A DNA stretch of 64,000 bases. Source: Serinus canaria. Lineage: Eukaryota > Chordata > Aves > Passeriformes > Fringillidae. Below the pieces are notes generated by a model that had not been told where the DNA came from, searched no databases, and saw only the letters and a program-made list of their open reading frames with translations. Position numbers and translations under genes: made by a program. Where the stretch lies: NCBI RefSeq assembly GCF_022539315.1, contig NC_066316.1, positions 25,161,245 through 25,225,244 of the forward strand, in the 5' to 3' direction. This document shows, piece after piece, positions 13,601 through 26,770 of this stretch. How positions within the stretch are numbered: the stretch's first letter is position 1; each line of letters opens with the position of its first letter.

Positions 13601-16600
13601 GCATAAAGAGGAAATAATGCAGGGCAGCTCTTACAGTCTGGAATCATTGGGAATTTTATGCCAGTACATGAATGTATTAATATTAGTCAACATATTTAAT
13701 CAGGTAAATAACAAAAAACTACTTCCTTGCTTAAATTTAAATAGAAGAAATAAATTTGAATAAAATTGCAATAGAGTTAGAATTAGTGTAAAATGTCTAT
13801 ACCAAATATCTCTTCAAAATGGAGCTTGAACTCAAAACACTATTAAATTGTGCTTCCTTATGATTCTGTTTCCATTGTAGTGGCTAATATACTTCAGAAT
13901 CAGCTCATTCTTTAAGAAAGAATGAAAATTTATTTATATCATTGTGTTTAAGTAAATACAAAACTTAGGCCAAAGTATCTTTGGGAGGTTTGATCCCAAA
14001 GTAAAAGATTCCAAGGTCTTTCAGCAGACTTCAACTCAGACACTTGGAATCAGGATATCTGGGCAAAATGTATTTAATTTTAAAGTAAGTATTTGTAAGG
14101 TACTGGAAAAGTATACTGATAGGAACCTGCAAAGCACAATTAGATTGACTGATAAAATATCCATACATAAATCTCAATGCATTTCACCACATATATTGAA
14201 ATAAAGGAGATGAAAATTGAAGAATATGAAAGCTATTTCTAATACAGCAACAGAAAGTTCTATTATTCTATCAGAATAATTCTACCAGACACAGTTAATT
14301 TTCAAATAATTATCTTACACATATAAAGAAGTTTTTCTTTGTTTTACCTTAAATTTCAGGGATTTTGTTGATTTGTCAATTCTATTTTCCTTGACTTGAA
14401 ATGAAGAATTCTGAAAAGAAGGGAATAAAAGTTATCAGTCACAGTTTGTTTTAAAAAATTCAGTCCTCAGTTCTGTTAGCCAAAGATCACAAGTATTTCT
14501 GCTCCATTAATTTGTGGTCTAACAAGTCTCAAGCTGTATGTGTGGAGGAAGATTGTCCTTTGTTTCAGTAGAAAGAAAACTTAAAAGTTACTAATATCAA
14601 ACATGGATGGATAAATTATAATCACGGTTCTTTTCACTTAAGTAGCTCCAAACATTAGTTAATTCTTGTAGTGAAGCTAACATCAATTATTTTATACCAT
14701 TTTGAGGCACAGAAACTTTGACCATCTTCCCAAATCAATGAGAGAATCAGCAACAGCAGTGAAGTACTACAGGTTTAAGATCTAGTTATAAGAATACCTT
14801 AGAAATTAAACAGGAAACAAGAACTGCCTGTTATGATTCAGACCTCAAATCCTGCAACCACTTCAAAAACCTCATGAGTCCTGTTTCCATGAGTTCCCAG
14901 TGAAAACCAGGCAATACTGTTTAACTAACTGCAGGTCACAAGGCTATACAAGACCTACTTCAGTTTTTATATCTGTAAAATAGGGCTAATGGCACCAACG
15001 TCTCTTAAAAATGCTTTGCATTTTTTCAGATAGAAAAAACACAGAGCTATACTAATTTTGGACCTATGCCTACAGAAATCAAACATAGCTCACAGATTTA
15101 AACACTGCTCATAGCCTCTGTCATTCCAATCAAGAGCTCTGAGAAAACTGAATTGAAAACGTGGCAAGTGTCAGCTTGCTGCTTCATGAAAAAGCCTTGT
15201 GAATGAAACATGCAAAACCAGCAGCTGCATAAGAATAGGAATCCTGGTTTGTAATTTACAGTCATTGACTGTCACAGCATAAGGAAAATAAAATAGTTAC
15301 TGCTCCAAGGTCTTATATAATTTATTCAATTTTCTCCCTCCAGTGTATTAAACTTTGAAATTTAATGACTCATTATGTTGCACAGACTTTGCAAAATAAT
15401 GCCAATGAATCTACATAACACAGCAATTTGCTAAAGATTTTGTTGTCTTAGTAAAGCAAAAGAAAACACAAAACACAGTTATTGTGTATGACCAACCAAT
15501 TTTTCAAGTCCCAAATACAAGTTCTGGAGTAAATTTTGAACAAATTGTTGATTAGCTGCAAGAGTTATATTATAATGTTAGCTAATACTTGAAATCTTGC
15601 CTGGTATGCTTGAATTCGCCTGAATTTGAACAAAGCCTCTGATGATGTTCCTGGACCTAGTGGCATTGGCACTACTACCAAACAGAAATCATGTCAGCAT
15701 TGCTCTGAAGGGAGAAGAGAATGAGACCATTTGTGCTTTTAAAATACTCCTATGGAAAACAGAAATTAACCAATTTAGATATTCATATGAGAAAGAAAGC
15801 AAGTTATGACCTTATTAACCAGAGTGAAAAAAAAAAAGTTCTGAAATAAACCCTTTGCAAGAAACCACTTTCTGACTGGTACCATTGACTTCAGCAGCAT
15901 TCACAAAGAGACAGGAACCTGGACACACGTAAAATTGTTACTGAAGGAAGATAATTTATTTCAGTACCTAATCATCAAAACATGATTAGAACACGTTCAT
16001 AAATTCTAACTTCAGTTTCAGAAAACATTGCCCTACAGCCAAAAAGGATAATGGATTTCAGAAAGCTGTGTGACTGGTGGAAAGCACTGTTGTGAAAGCA
16101 GTGAATGTAGCTACTTTCACCAGTTTGCTCCACTCAGTTTTTCAGCACCATCTGTTAAGGTTCGCTGCAAGGATTTTCATCAGGACAAATGCACAGCACA
16201 ACAACCTCCCATTGCCTGGTAAAGTTTCAGTCTTGCTTTCTAAAACAGAAATTTTCTCTAAAATGTCTTCTAAACTGAGGTTTCTGCACATTCTGCAAGT
16301 AGCAGTACAAGAACTATCACCAGACTTGTGGCCTCATGTATTACCCTACATTCCAAGTCAATCACCATTATTTTGTGCAACTAGTCAATGAGTTATAAGG
16401 CATAGCTGTGTTTGTACTTCTGTTGAATGAGAAGACTTCTTTTTCACTCAGAGCCATATCTTTCATTAAATCCTTTTACATTCCTCAGAAATATGTGCTA
16501 AAAAGCATATCAGTGGTATATGTCAGTTCATTCCTCTTTAAGTCTCACTCCATGTCAGAGTAGTAGAAGGTATTTGAGAAGTAGAGTTGATATTTGTTTG

Positions 16601-19600
16601 AATGCTACAGCTGTCTTTGTTGGCAGATTCATCCCATCTGCTTTTACCTATGTAAAAGCTGGGTATAACCTCTAAATCTCATCTAGGATTCTTGCACCCT
16701 ATTCATCAGAAAAAGATTCGGGGCTACCAGAGACTAATTATTCCATCCTAATTTAGGTAGTTTACTCAGCTCAGATGAATCACTCTCTGGACAAAGTTTT
16801 TTTTCTATTAATGAGAAAAGAAAGCTAAAAAAGAAAATGACTCATAGGCATCTAAAGTCAAATTCAGACCATTAAGTGTAGGTGAAATGCATTTTATGTT
16901 TACTACTTGAAACTCCACTTATGATTGAACTATTTTACACTTACCCAACAAACCTTCCTAGGCCATGATAAGAAAACCCACACTAAATCTCCACCCATAG
17001 GTGAGGAAAAAATTTATGGATGACCGTGACTTCTATTAAAAACTATACTGGTCCCTATGGCATAGTGATTTATGATACTGCATTATTTATAACATCTAAA
17101 ATAAAGAAAAATCTGTATTATCCAAAATAAACACTGCAGAAGTCCAATATTAGAGAAGATTATAAGATTCCAAGTAGTTAATAATAAACAGGACAAAAAA
17201 ACATGTCCGTATGCTGGCAGAACACCACCTCATGAATCATGCACCTACTGTGAACAAATATTTGTTGGACAGCTTCACTGGGTTTTTTTGATGTGTCATA
17301 CTGCATTCATAGGATGACAGCTGAGAAGACAGGATGAACAATGAAAGAATAAATGGTTTGGGTTATAGTAATAGCCATTTTTATACTTTTGGCTAGATCT
17401 TCTCCAAGGCCTTCCAGTAGTACTCCAGTGCAGTACTCTGGCCACTAGTACTACTAGATACAGAAAATACCAGTCCCATCCACAAAGACACCACAAAAAA
17501 TAAGAGAATGATCTTAAAGCAAAATAATTATGCATCCCAATGAACTGGCAATTTAAACTCATTACGTAGGAATTGACAAATGCACAGTAATCTCAACATG
17601 TGGCAGAAAATTTTGTAACTAGTATCAGCTTCATTAACTGCCTTCCTAGATAATCTAATGAGCTTGTGATCAGCACAGGAGAGGCACAAGTATTGCCAGA
17701 TTAAAGACCTGAGGCAACTTTCTGACTGTTGGCCAAAATTTCCCCCTCCTCTTTCCCTCCTCATAGCATTCAAAGTATTCTAGCTCTCTGCAATGAGGGT
17801 ATGTGATCTCCAAGAGACCTGACAGAAATGAAATAGCCATCTCAGAAGATGGACACATCAGATCTCCTAAATACTTCTTTTGCCCCCTCCATTCTACATT
17901 ACTACTGGTAACAAAATGTTACAGAAGACACATGAATTTTTAATTAAAATAAAATTTAAATGCAATATATGTTTAAATATTTAATGAAAACAATAAAACA
18001 TAAAAACAACTTTTAACACAATGATGCTGCAAATGTTATCTCAAAACGGCCTGAAAAGGTTGAAAATGTTCTAACAAAATCTGTAGCAAAAGAAATCTTT
18101 CATTTAACACACAGTCTGAAACAGGAATTATGGTTATAACAATGTCAACTGGGGAAGAAAAGGCTACTACAGATAAGGCCTGAGAAGACTGCACACCCAA
18201 CACTAGGAAAGGATCTTTCCCTCAGGATTCTTTCTGGCCCTTCCTCACAGGGCTTCTCTCCAAATACAGCATTAGCTGCCTGTAAAGCCAGTGAACAGAC
18301 AATGGTATTGCAGGGAAATAGAGAGGACAGCACCAAGCTCAATCAGAGTGCATTCTGAGTAGGAATTTTATCTTCAAGTTGGAAAAAGGAAATAGTTGCT
18401 CCAGGGGCTGAGAAAATCACAAATGCTACAAGAGGAGCCCCAGTTAAGACAAAGGCTACGAAGTCCCTACTGGTGTTGTGGACTCTGTGCCTTCCAGGAT
18501 GTGCCTACGTGGAGGCACCCAGTTCTGGCATCCAGTGGAAAGATATTTTGAGCAACATGATCTGAATTGCTTTACTAGATATTCTGCTAAACCCTCATTG
18601 AAAGCATGGAAAGGAGGAAAGCCAAGTTTTTTCTGTGTTATAGTTCTTCCTAAAGGATGTGGGGAAGTGGAAACATTCTTTCCACAGTTACTAAAGAACA
18701 AAAAAGAGGCACAGCCACTAGAAGACTGCACAAAGGCTGACTCCATCTGGAAGAATGTCCTCACGTATGCCCACAATCAGATTAAAAACTCAAGGAATGA
18801 AGAAGAAAGGACACCTAGGAGGGATTGCAGGCAGGCAATAAACAACAGCTTGCAACACAGCTGTAAAGATCAATACAACTCTGTGTTGAATGCACATATG
18901 CATCTGGAGATAGTGCAGACTGGACATTTTAACAGTTAATACAGTTCCCATATGATCCTACATGGAATACTACAGTCAGCTGAGCATCAGATTACCAGAA
19001 CCATATGAAAAAAACTAGTTCAGTTTCTGAGCCAAGCAATGCTTTGTAATAGATTACGATTTAATTTTCTATATAAACATATTTCTAGCACATCTAAGAG
19101 GTCTCAGAGAAAGGACTGTAAATACCAGCCTGGTAGTATTTGCAATGTAAACACTAAGAATGAAGAGAGCAAATTACAACTCTAGGCAAAGAAAAGTAAT
19201 GCATCTATAGAGAAAAAAAAACAATTGAACAAAAAAGTATCAGGCTTTGGAAAAATGTCTTAAAATTACGAGGGAATTTTCATTGTATGAAAACTAGCAG
19301 AACAGAAGACCAGATGACTTAAAAAGTCATTTCCAAAAAATGCTTTTCAGATTCTACTCTGTACTAGTTTTCTAACTATTGATTGGAATGACGTGAAACC
19401 TAAAGAAATTAAGGACACTCACAAACACATTCAAGAGAGTAATGAGGAACATGTCTGCAATTTTCTGTGTGGACTCCTTTGAGGGTCTGCTTGCCAGAAG
19501 AGTGCAAAGACACTGAACTCATGGTAAGACATGTGGGGCTAACTCAAGGGTTCCAAAACAAAGCCTCATTAAAAAGTTGTTCTGCAGTTTCTTCAGGCAA

Positions 19601-20320
19601 TAACAGCATTCCCCAGCTTCAGAATTTAATTTTTTTTAAGTTTTGAATTAAAATTTTTCATTGTTTTCCATCTTGTGGGTAAGAATTTCTCCAAGGTCTG
19701 TTTCTTTTCCTATCTTAGGAGGATACAGCCTTAAGAAACACAGCAAAACCCACAGAGATGTCAAAAGCAGGCAGTAGAAATCAGTCACGCAGTCCTTGCC
19801 CTCAGCACATCAGCTGACTGACTGTACCTGAAGAACTGATTTACCCAGCACAAAGATTTATAGATTCCATGTCAAGATTTAACTGTTGGCACAGCAAAAT
19901 GTGTTGCATTATTCACTTCATCCTCTGCAAAGACATGTTTCTGCAAAGGCAAAGGGATGCATCGTCCATCTTCAAGACTCTACTGTTTGCAGCAATTGCT
20001 GCTTGCCTGCAGACTTCTCTAATCACTGAGCAGAGAAAAGAATTCTCCTAATTGCTGAGAGCTTTTGGTTTCCCAAAATAGTTGACCTTCTTCCTTTTTG
20101 AAGAAAAAACTTTCCTCTGCCTTTCTGCCTGCCTCCCCACCCCCTTCCTGCTGGCAGACATGAGAAGAGAACTGTGTTTGTTTTCACGGTAAATGGGAGG
20201 CCAGAGCAGTGACAAGGCTGATCTCACAGTTTCCAGCTGTAATATTTGATTTCTTTACAACTGCACATATGCAGAACACAGAAACTAAACTATTCCAGTA
20301 AGAGCAAAATGCATAAAAGC
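13601..20320. other. Very AT-rich unique sequence, no gene seen
   Basis: Few frames over 60 codons before 17 kb. Minor inverted repeats: ATTATTCT/AGAATAAT (14262-14280), GCTTTTAC/GTAAAAGC (16640-16659), AGTAGTACT/AGTACTACT (17416-17455). The longest plus-strand frame in the window, 18478-18939, lies here. It starts at GTG (first ATG at 18499), is overlapped by an open minus-strand frame, and matches no family I recognise. Confidence 0.65.
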
Positions 20321-20330
20321 CTCTCAGCTC

Positions 20331-20377
20331 AAAAAAAAAAAAAACCAACACCAAACCAAAAAAAAAAAAAAAAAAAA
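20331..20377. repeat. Interrupted poly-A tract
   Basis: A14 (20331-20344), then CCAACACCAAACC, then A20 (20358-20377). No AATAAA lies upstream and no flanking duplication is seen, so I treat it as simple repeat rather than a retroposed tail. Confidence 0.85.
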
Positions 20378-20520
20378 CCAAACCCTGAGAGGTTTGAGTG
20401 GCAGCAGCATGGTTCTTGACATGAAAGCAAATACTCCAGTTAAGACACAAGGATTATTTGGGCCCAAACTGCTGACCTGCAGCTGAGCCTCTACTTCCAC
20501 AAATAGGGATATATCCACTT

Positions 20521-20600
20521 TTCAAGTGTTGAAGATACCAGATTTTACCAGTTTAAAATCTGGTATCTTCAAGTGTTGAAGATACCAGATTTTAAACTGG
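20521..20600. repeat. Forward-reverse-forward triplet (snap-back insertion)
   Basis: A 24-bp forward segment (20524-20547, AAGTGTTGAAG...TTTTA) recurs exactly at 20571-20594. Between them lies 20548-20570, the exact reverse complement of 20578-20600 (23 bp). The first two parts form a perfect 17-bp-arm hairpin (20531-20547 with 20554-20570, 6-nt loop). Removing 47 bp (20548-20594) leaves a smooth unique sequence. This is the pattern expected if replication switched to the complementary strand, copied back about 23 nt, then returned. There is no mismatch between copies, so the event looks young. Confidence 0.93.
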
Positions 20601-23600
20601 ACAAAATTCGGCATTTTTAGATCACCTGAAACTGCTCTGGTAGGGCTCAGGGAAATAATTTCAAGTTCCACTTAGAAAGAAGAGAAAAAAAACAACTATT
20701 ATTATACAGTTTCCTTATCTTCCACTAACAGAGACAACTGTGTATCAGTCAGCATGACAATGCTGGTCTTCTGCTTTTAAGCTTGTGTAATTTTAATGTA
20801 CAGAATTCTTATCTTTAACATTACTGATATTAAGGATTTACATTGGTCACTTTCAGACATTAAAAGGGTTTTTCTACTTAATTTTCATTTTCATTGGACA
20901 ACAAGAAGAATGAGAGAAAATCATCTGAACAGAAGTTCAAACTAGATAAACAGGGTTTTCAAAATAAACAGTTGATTTTTTTAAGTAATATTTTTCTGAA
21001 CCCTAAAAGAGGTCTGATCTTCTGCTGGAAAAACACAACATATCTCCAAATGTGTAAGAGCTGAAGTCTGAGGAGGAAAGGAATTAAATAAATTAAATGT
21101 AATCACTTGAGTGTTTTTGACAGGATTGTTCAGAATGTTTAGATAATGAGGATCCAAAAGTGAAAATCTGACACTGTACTCCTAGTCCTGGCATTAACAT
21201 CATCATCTTTCCAGGTTTTATTAATGCTAAGTTCAAGGCAGAATGATTAAAACATTTATTTTTAGTTTATTTTAATGAAAATGCTTTCATGCACAGACTT
21301 TCAAATTGAGATTCACCAAGCAACACACTCTTCTGGAAGACTGTGAAATCCTTTCTTTTTCTCTCTGCCCAGCAGCTGGCAGCACAGCAATCCTGTGGCC
21401 CCAGGAAGTTAAGGCCAAGCCTGCAGACTCACCAGCAGAGACATGGAAGCCCTGAGACCTCCTGGCTCCATGTGAGGCTCCCAGGTTCTTAACTACAGCA
21501 GCTCCCAAGCAGACTTGCAGCAGGCTGTGTTGCAGACCATTAGAAGGGTTTCCTTAAAAAGAGGCCCATTTCCTCAGCAAGCCTTTCTCACCTCCAACAG
21601 ATCAAAGCTGACCCTTTGTCCTACATTTTGTTTCATTCTGATCAGCTTTCGAGAAGAAGGTGTTTTGCTGGGAAAAGTTCTGGACAGCTCTAGCTGTCCC
21701 TGTATTCTTACCTTTGAAAGAACTTTTGGTTTTGTTGCAAGATCAGTGACATGGAAAAGACTTCTTGCACACAGCATTGTAATTAGTGTGGTGAGCCCTA
21801 CTGTTACTCTGCAAGTTACCAGGCAAACCTGACTTTTGTTCTTATTTTCTAGAGGCCTCCTAGACAGAGTTGGTGTATGATCTGCAACCTGGAATGAGAA
21901 GGTTCAAATAGCATATATTAAGAGCTAGAACACTTCTGCAGATCTGTTTCTTTCCAGCCTTCCCAGTACTTTCTCTGGAGCATTTTTTCACCAAGCACTT
22001 CAAGTCCATGGGAGCTATTTTCATTCTTCCTTGGTATAGATGCTTGCAAATGAAATTATAGGAAACATTTGCATTTCTTTCAAATCACAGAAACCTTATT
22101 TCAATTTGAATTTTGGAAAAAACTTGGGAAGTACTAATTACTCCAGCTGGTTCATTCCAGAACAAGCAAAGAGAAGAGAAAAACAAGGCTCTTCAGCTCT
22201 TGTTGCAAAAGAGCAAAGCAGACCCAAAGCAGAAGCATAGAGAAGCAGAGGTACGAGGTAAACTCCTTGGATGTGGCCTCACCAGCCATTACAGCACACT
22301 TCTCACTCTGTCTCTCAAGCAGCCCCATTATGACATGTATGGAATAAAGTAGAGCAACTTGAGGTGACCCTGCATTAGGTCAGCTGCAGGCAGCTCCTCC
22401 ATAACTGCACACCAGCTGGGAACCGTTCTTACACAGCCACATCCACTCTGCCCCCTTCAGGGCAAACTCTAGGAGGCCACTGCCAGAGGTGCCCATTCCT
22501 CCACTCCCTGCCAGCAGCAAGGGCTTTGGCTCAACACAGCTCTCAATTAACCCTTGAACATCTAGAGAAGCAACATGGAGACAATCTGGGATGAACTGTG
22601 TGCCTCAAATACTGACCAAACACATTATTAATTTTCATTATTGTGTGCTTGCTCTGTAAAAATGTTCCTCCTGCATAATATTTGGATCAAGTTACTTCCA
22701 CACTAAGCTTCTACTTATAGATTTTCTAGTGTGATTCAGTAAATTATTTACTCAGTCCCAAAACACTGCTATCTTTCTAAGTATGCATTTAGCTATCTTT
22801 TTGGATGTTTACAGTTTGTAATCTTTGAATGAAATTATTGAACTTCAGAGTTCTTTATGGTACAGTTATTTCCCAGCATGTTATACCATACATGGGATTT
22901 CAAGAAGATGATAAAAAGAAACATAATCAGTTTATTTTGCTCACACTCTATCCATCCCATTTTGCTCCTATCTAAAAGTACTAAGATTTTCTAGAGTAAG
23001 AGGTTTCATAGCTAACCTTTTCCTTATCCCTCTTTGGCCCCAGTCCCCTCTGAAAACACAAATCTCCCACACTGACAGAAAGAGCCCTTATGAATACAAA
23101 TGCCTGTGGACAACTTTTTTTTTGGCAGCTGTATAGCATTATGGACTTATTATCCACGAAAGAGTTTTACTTTCCTCAAACTAGAATTAAAGTGCATTAG
23201 AAAACCAAGAAAATGTTATTGCACATCCCACTGGGTCAGGCAGCTTTAGAAAATCCCCACAAGTAAAGGAGAAAACCATTTGCTTTTTTCCTGTACCATC
23301 AGTATCATCTGACCAACTGCTAATTGTACTGCTGAGGTTTTAAAGACCTCTATTCAGGTAAGTGCTGGCCAAAAAAAAAAAAAAAACCTCTCATTCATCA
23401 AAGCACAAGTACTTTCAAGAGTAGCCTAGTAACACAGAAAAGACTTGAAAATCCTCAAAGTCCAGCCACCTATGGAGTGATCATGTGAAAAAATGTCAAA
23501 GAATCACTTTTGTAAACGCTTAAGACAACTGCTACTGAGTGGTAAATACAAAATACTGTTTAATTGCAATTTTCAAAAATTCTTCCTGCTTTCAGTCATT

Positions 23601-26520
23601 ATATGTCTGTCCCTGTGATAGAAATGGGAATTCTTTCAGTTTTCAAGCCTGTGCTCTCCTTTCATTGCAATGAGGACCTAATTCAGAGCTTTAAACTGTG
23701 TTCTGCACTGCATAATTAATCTGGCTTCATAGAGACCTGGACAAAAGACCCCATTCAATCTTCAGCTCCTTCCCCCTGAGATATTGTTATTTCTAAAAAC
23801 TCCCGCCAGCTGGGCTGGAGGGAAATCTCAGCACTGTGGGAGAATGAACAAACTACAGGCCTCCAAGGGATTTGGAGTAACTATCTGACTAAATTGGATT
23901 AGAACGTAAGGAAGGGGAGGGGAAGACGGGCTTATTCTGAAGTCTACAAAAGCTCATAAAAAATTCTTAGAAGATTTTCATATGGTGAAGGGGAGAGAAA
24001 TATGCAAGTTTTTATAACAAAACTGAGAAAGAATTTTAAAACATGCATGAGCCAATACACTTGGGGATATTTGAAGGGATTACTGCTGGTATTATTTCAG
24101 GAAAACTGTTGTGTCTGCCTTGGAGCTTTGAAATGGCATTTCTATGCAAAATCTGGGCTTCCCTGCAATCCAAAATAGTCATACTTTCCTTCCAGGTATT
24201 TGATACATATCCTGTTTGTACCTATAATGTAACCTAACCATCAGTTGTTTTAAAGTTTCCTCCAAAGCACATTGCAATTAAAAGCCTCTGCCCAGAAGGA
24301 TTTCAAAGGGCTATGGAAAAACAACTCCAGTCTTCAGACTCTGCCCAGATCACCTGGCCATCTCTCACACTTTTCACAATATTTTTAGCAGGCACATACT
24401 CAGGAATATTGCCCCCTTTTCCCAGCAGACCTTTTGGAAGACAAGGTGGAAAAAGCTCACAGCCCTGCTGGGAGAGTGGGTGCCTGGAGAAAAAGATGCT
24501 TTGAGCTCTCTGTCTCCTCTGGCTGGCTCTGCTGTTCCCCCTGACAGGGACCAGCTGCTTGCAGGCTCTCTGCTCCTGCTGTACTTATGCTGTGAAGTTA
24601 TGTGGGTTTAGCCAGGACAAAACTTGGCTCACTACCTGCAGAAATATTTTCAGAAGTCAGACCTTTTAGCCACCCTAACCAACACTCCCCATATTAAAAT
24701 GGGCAGCCCTTACTTCCAACAGCAGTGACTTCTCCACGGTCAAAAATAACAAAAATATTCTCTAAAAGTTGATCTACTTAGAACTCACATGTTGTTATAG
24801 AGTAAAAACTGTGGTACTTTTCAGAGGTCTGGCAGGCACTGAAGAGATTAGCATGCACAATGAAAAATGCACCCTGCTGGATGATGCATCTGTGTAGAGA
24901 TGGGAGCACAAAAATTACAACACATCAGAGCAATCCTAATCAGTCCTATCCAAAACCAAACATTTGTGTTTTTTCATTATCATTTGCTATTTCTAGACTT
25001 ATCACAGAATAATTTTCTATGATCTCCCTTTGCCCTGGGGAGGAAGTGCAGGGAGCAAAGAAGGGAGCAGGATTAAATAAATTTTTTGAAAAAGAGAAAA
25101 CAAGATTCAGCAAAATCTTTCAAAACAGTGGAGGCTTTTTTTTTTAAGGGTGTCACTTCATAAAGAAACACTTGTATGTAACTTAGCAACAGCAACAACA
25201 AAAGTACTGGTAGCTCATATTCCAGACAAACAGAGAAATGTTTAAAACATTAAGGTTTTATATAAAATCCATACAGCCCCTTTCCAGTTTTTTTAATTCC
25301 TGGGGTGCAGGAAAAGAAAGGCAACATCACTACTCTTTCTTTCCCAGCCAACATAACGAGCCTCTTTGGATTGTGTGCAACTGTTATCACAAGTGGTTGG
25401 ATATTGTCAAAGCCATATTGAGGCATTGCATCAAAAATCCTTACTCACAACCTTAATCTAACAACTCTGAACAACACTGTGGTTTTTCTTGAAAGGGACA
25501 GTGAAAGGTTTCACATCTGTGAAAGTGAAAGCCTGGTGGAGGTAAAAAAAAAATTAAAAAAGCATCATTTAACTAAACACATCTAGAGTAGGGCTAACAC
25601 CACTTAAAGTAAAAGATCTACCTAAAGTAGCCCTGACTTCTCTCAACTGACAAAAAATTTCAAGATCTCAAAATTGGCAGTGAGGACTGCAAGGAGCAAA
25701 GGACAGACAGCCCAAGCCAGGGTAGAAAAAGTCAGTGTTGAATCCCATCCCCACACTCTGGACACTGCATTGCACTGCTCTGAGCTTGATATCACACTGA
25801 GAATCTGCTGGCAGATTCTCCACAGGGGCTTGCCCACCACGGTCAGGACCTTTCCTAGCAATGCACAAGCAGCCAGCTTTGCTCCCACACTGTCCCATCT
25901 TTTGCAGGCCACCCATGGAGCTGGCACTACATGGGGAGCCTGCAGAAATTCTGAAGTGCACCCAGGACAGGAGCAGAGCCAGAGAAACCATTATGAGTGT
26001 GCAGGCAAACCTCAAATCTGCTGCTTCAGTGAAAAAAAAAAAAAACTTATTCTCTCTGCATGACAGAAGTTTGGCAGCAACACTGGGCAGGTGATGGAGG
26101 GGAAAAGGGGAGTCTGGCAAGGCCACAGATTTCTGCAAAGGGGCTGAGGCTTGCACCTCTTGCAAGAAAGAGAAGAGGGTGTGGCTGGAAAGGAAAGCAG
26201 AAGAGACTGGGATTTGCTATTACTACTCCTGGGCTAAAGGTTGAGAGGGCATAAAGCAGAGCTTGTCGGCCTCCTGAGGAGGAAGGCCCTTGCCTCCAGC
26301 CACACCACTTCCCAGAGAAGGAGCTCAGGCACAGGTCAAGGCTTTCGTTCGTACACCTCCAAGAGTATTTCCTCCTTAGAGAAGAAAACCAAGGCTTGAC
26401 AAGAAGCAGGATTTCAGAATCCTGCATCTAACAAAAAGGGTGAAAGAGGAACCTGGAAGTTCTGGACAACACATCTTCATCCCTGTGCATTTGTGCAATG
26501 CTAGGAAGCTAAGCAGACAT
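20601..26520. other. Unique sequence, no gene seen; GC content rises after 25.6 kb
   Basis: The stretch 25640-26430 is richer in G and C and therefore open in several frames on both strands (up to 165 codons, 25668-26165 minus, start codon TTG). Overlapping openness on both strands and lack of family motifs argue against coding. It grades into the promoter-like island at 26.5 kb. An A-run lies at about 23370-23386. Confidence 0.65.
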
Positions 26521-26770
26521 GCCGCCGCTCTCCCTGCTCCCACAGCCGGGTGATGCTCAGCCCAGCCCCTGCCTCACCCTGCATCTGCCAGCCGAGCCAC
26601 TCCGCAGCTCTCCCTAGCTTGCTCCACTCACTCACTCACTCACATCTGCACATAAATACCCCAGCCAGCAGCTGAAGCACATCAGCCAGGCAACGCCGCT
26701 GCAATGTGACTCACTCTGAGTCCCGCAAGGGAAGCAGCCGGGCCCGGCCCAGCCCCGCGGGCACAGCAGG
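26521..26770 (+). promoter_or_regulatory. GC-rich, promoter-like island with TATA-like box
   Basis: This stretch is richer in G, C and CpG (GCCGCCGC, GCCGGG, CAACGCCGC, CCCGCGGGC) than anything else nearby. It holds ATAAATA at 26652-26658 in a GC-rich setting, and 55 bp downstream TGACTCA (26707-26713) inside the perfect inverted repeat GACTCA-CTC-TGAGTC (26708-26722), a double AP-1-like site. If the TATA-like box is used, a plus-strand start near 26680-26690 is expected. The first ATG after it (26704) is followed at once by TGA, so no protein product is indicated. A promoter of a non-coding RNA, or an enhancer, is possible; a GC-rich minisatellite flank with no function is the alternative. 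Confidence 0.4.
26625..26643. repeat. (CACT)n microsatellite
   Basis: About five tetranucleotide units (CACTCACTCACTCACTCAC) just upstream of the TATA-like box. Confidence 0.85.

Noticed and set aside
18478..18939. 153-codon open frame, the longest on the plus strand
   Set aside because: It starts at GTG (first ATG at 18499), an overlapping minus-strand frame is also open, there are no recognisable domains or splice context, and the composition matches the surrounding DNA.
20331..20377. Poly-A tail of a processed pseudogene or SINE
   Set aside because: There is no AATAAA, no recognisable transcript sequence upstream, and no target duplication. Interrupted A-tracts of this kind recur at 30.2 kb.
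24990..25020. CR1-like 3' end (CACAGAATAATTTTCTATGAT)
   Set aside because: It only loosely recalls the CR1 terminal octamer repeats. There is no tandem octamer and no CR1 body next to it.
25668..26165. 165-codon minus-strand frame
   Set aside because: Its start codon is TTG, it is overlapped by open frames on both strands in a locally GC-richer patch, and it has no family features.
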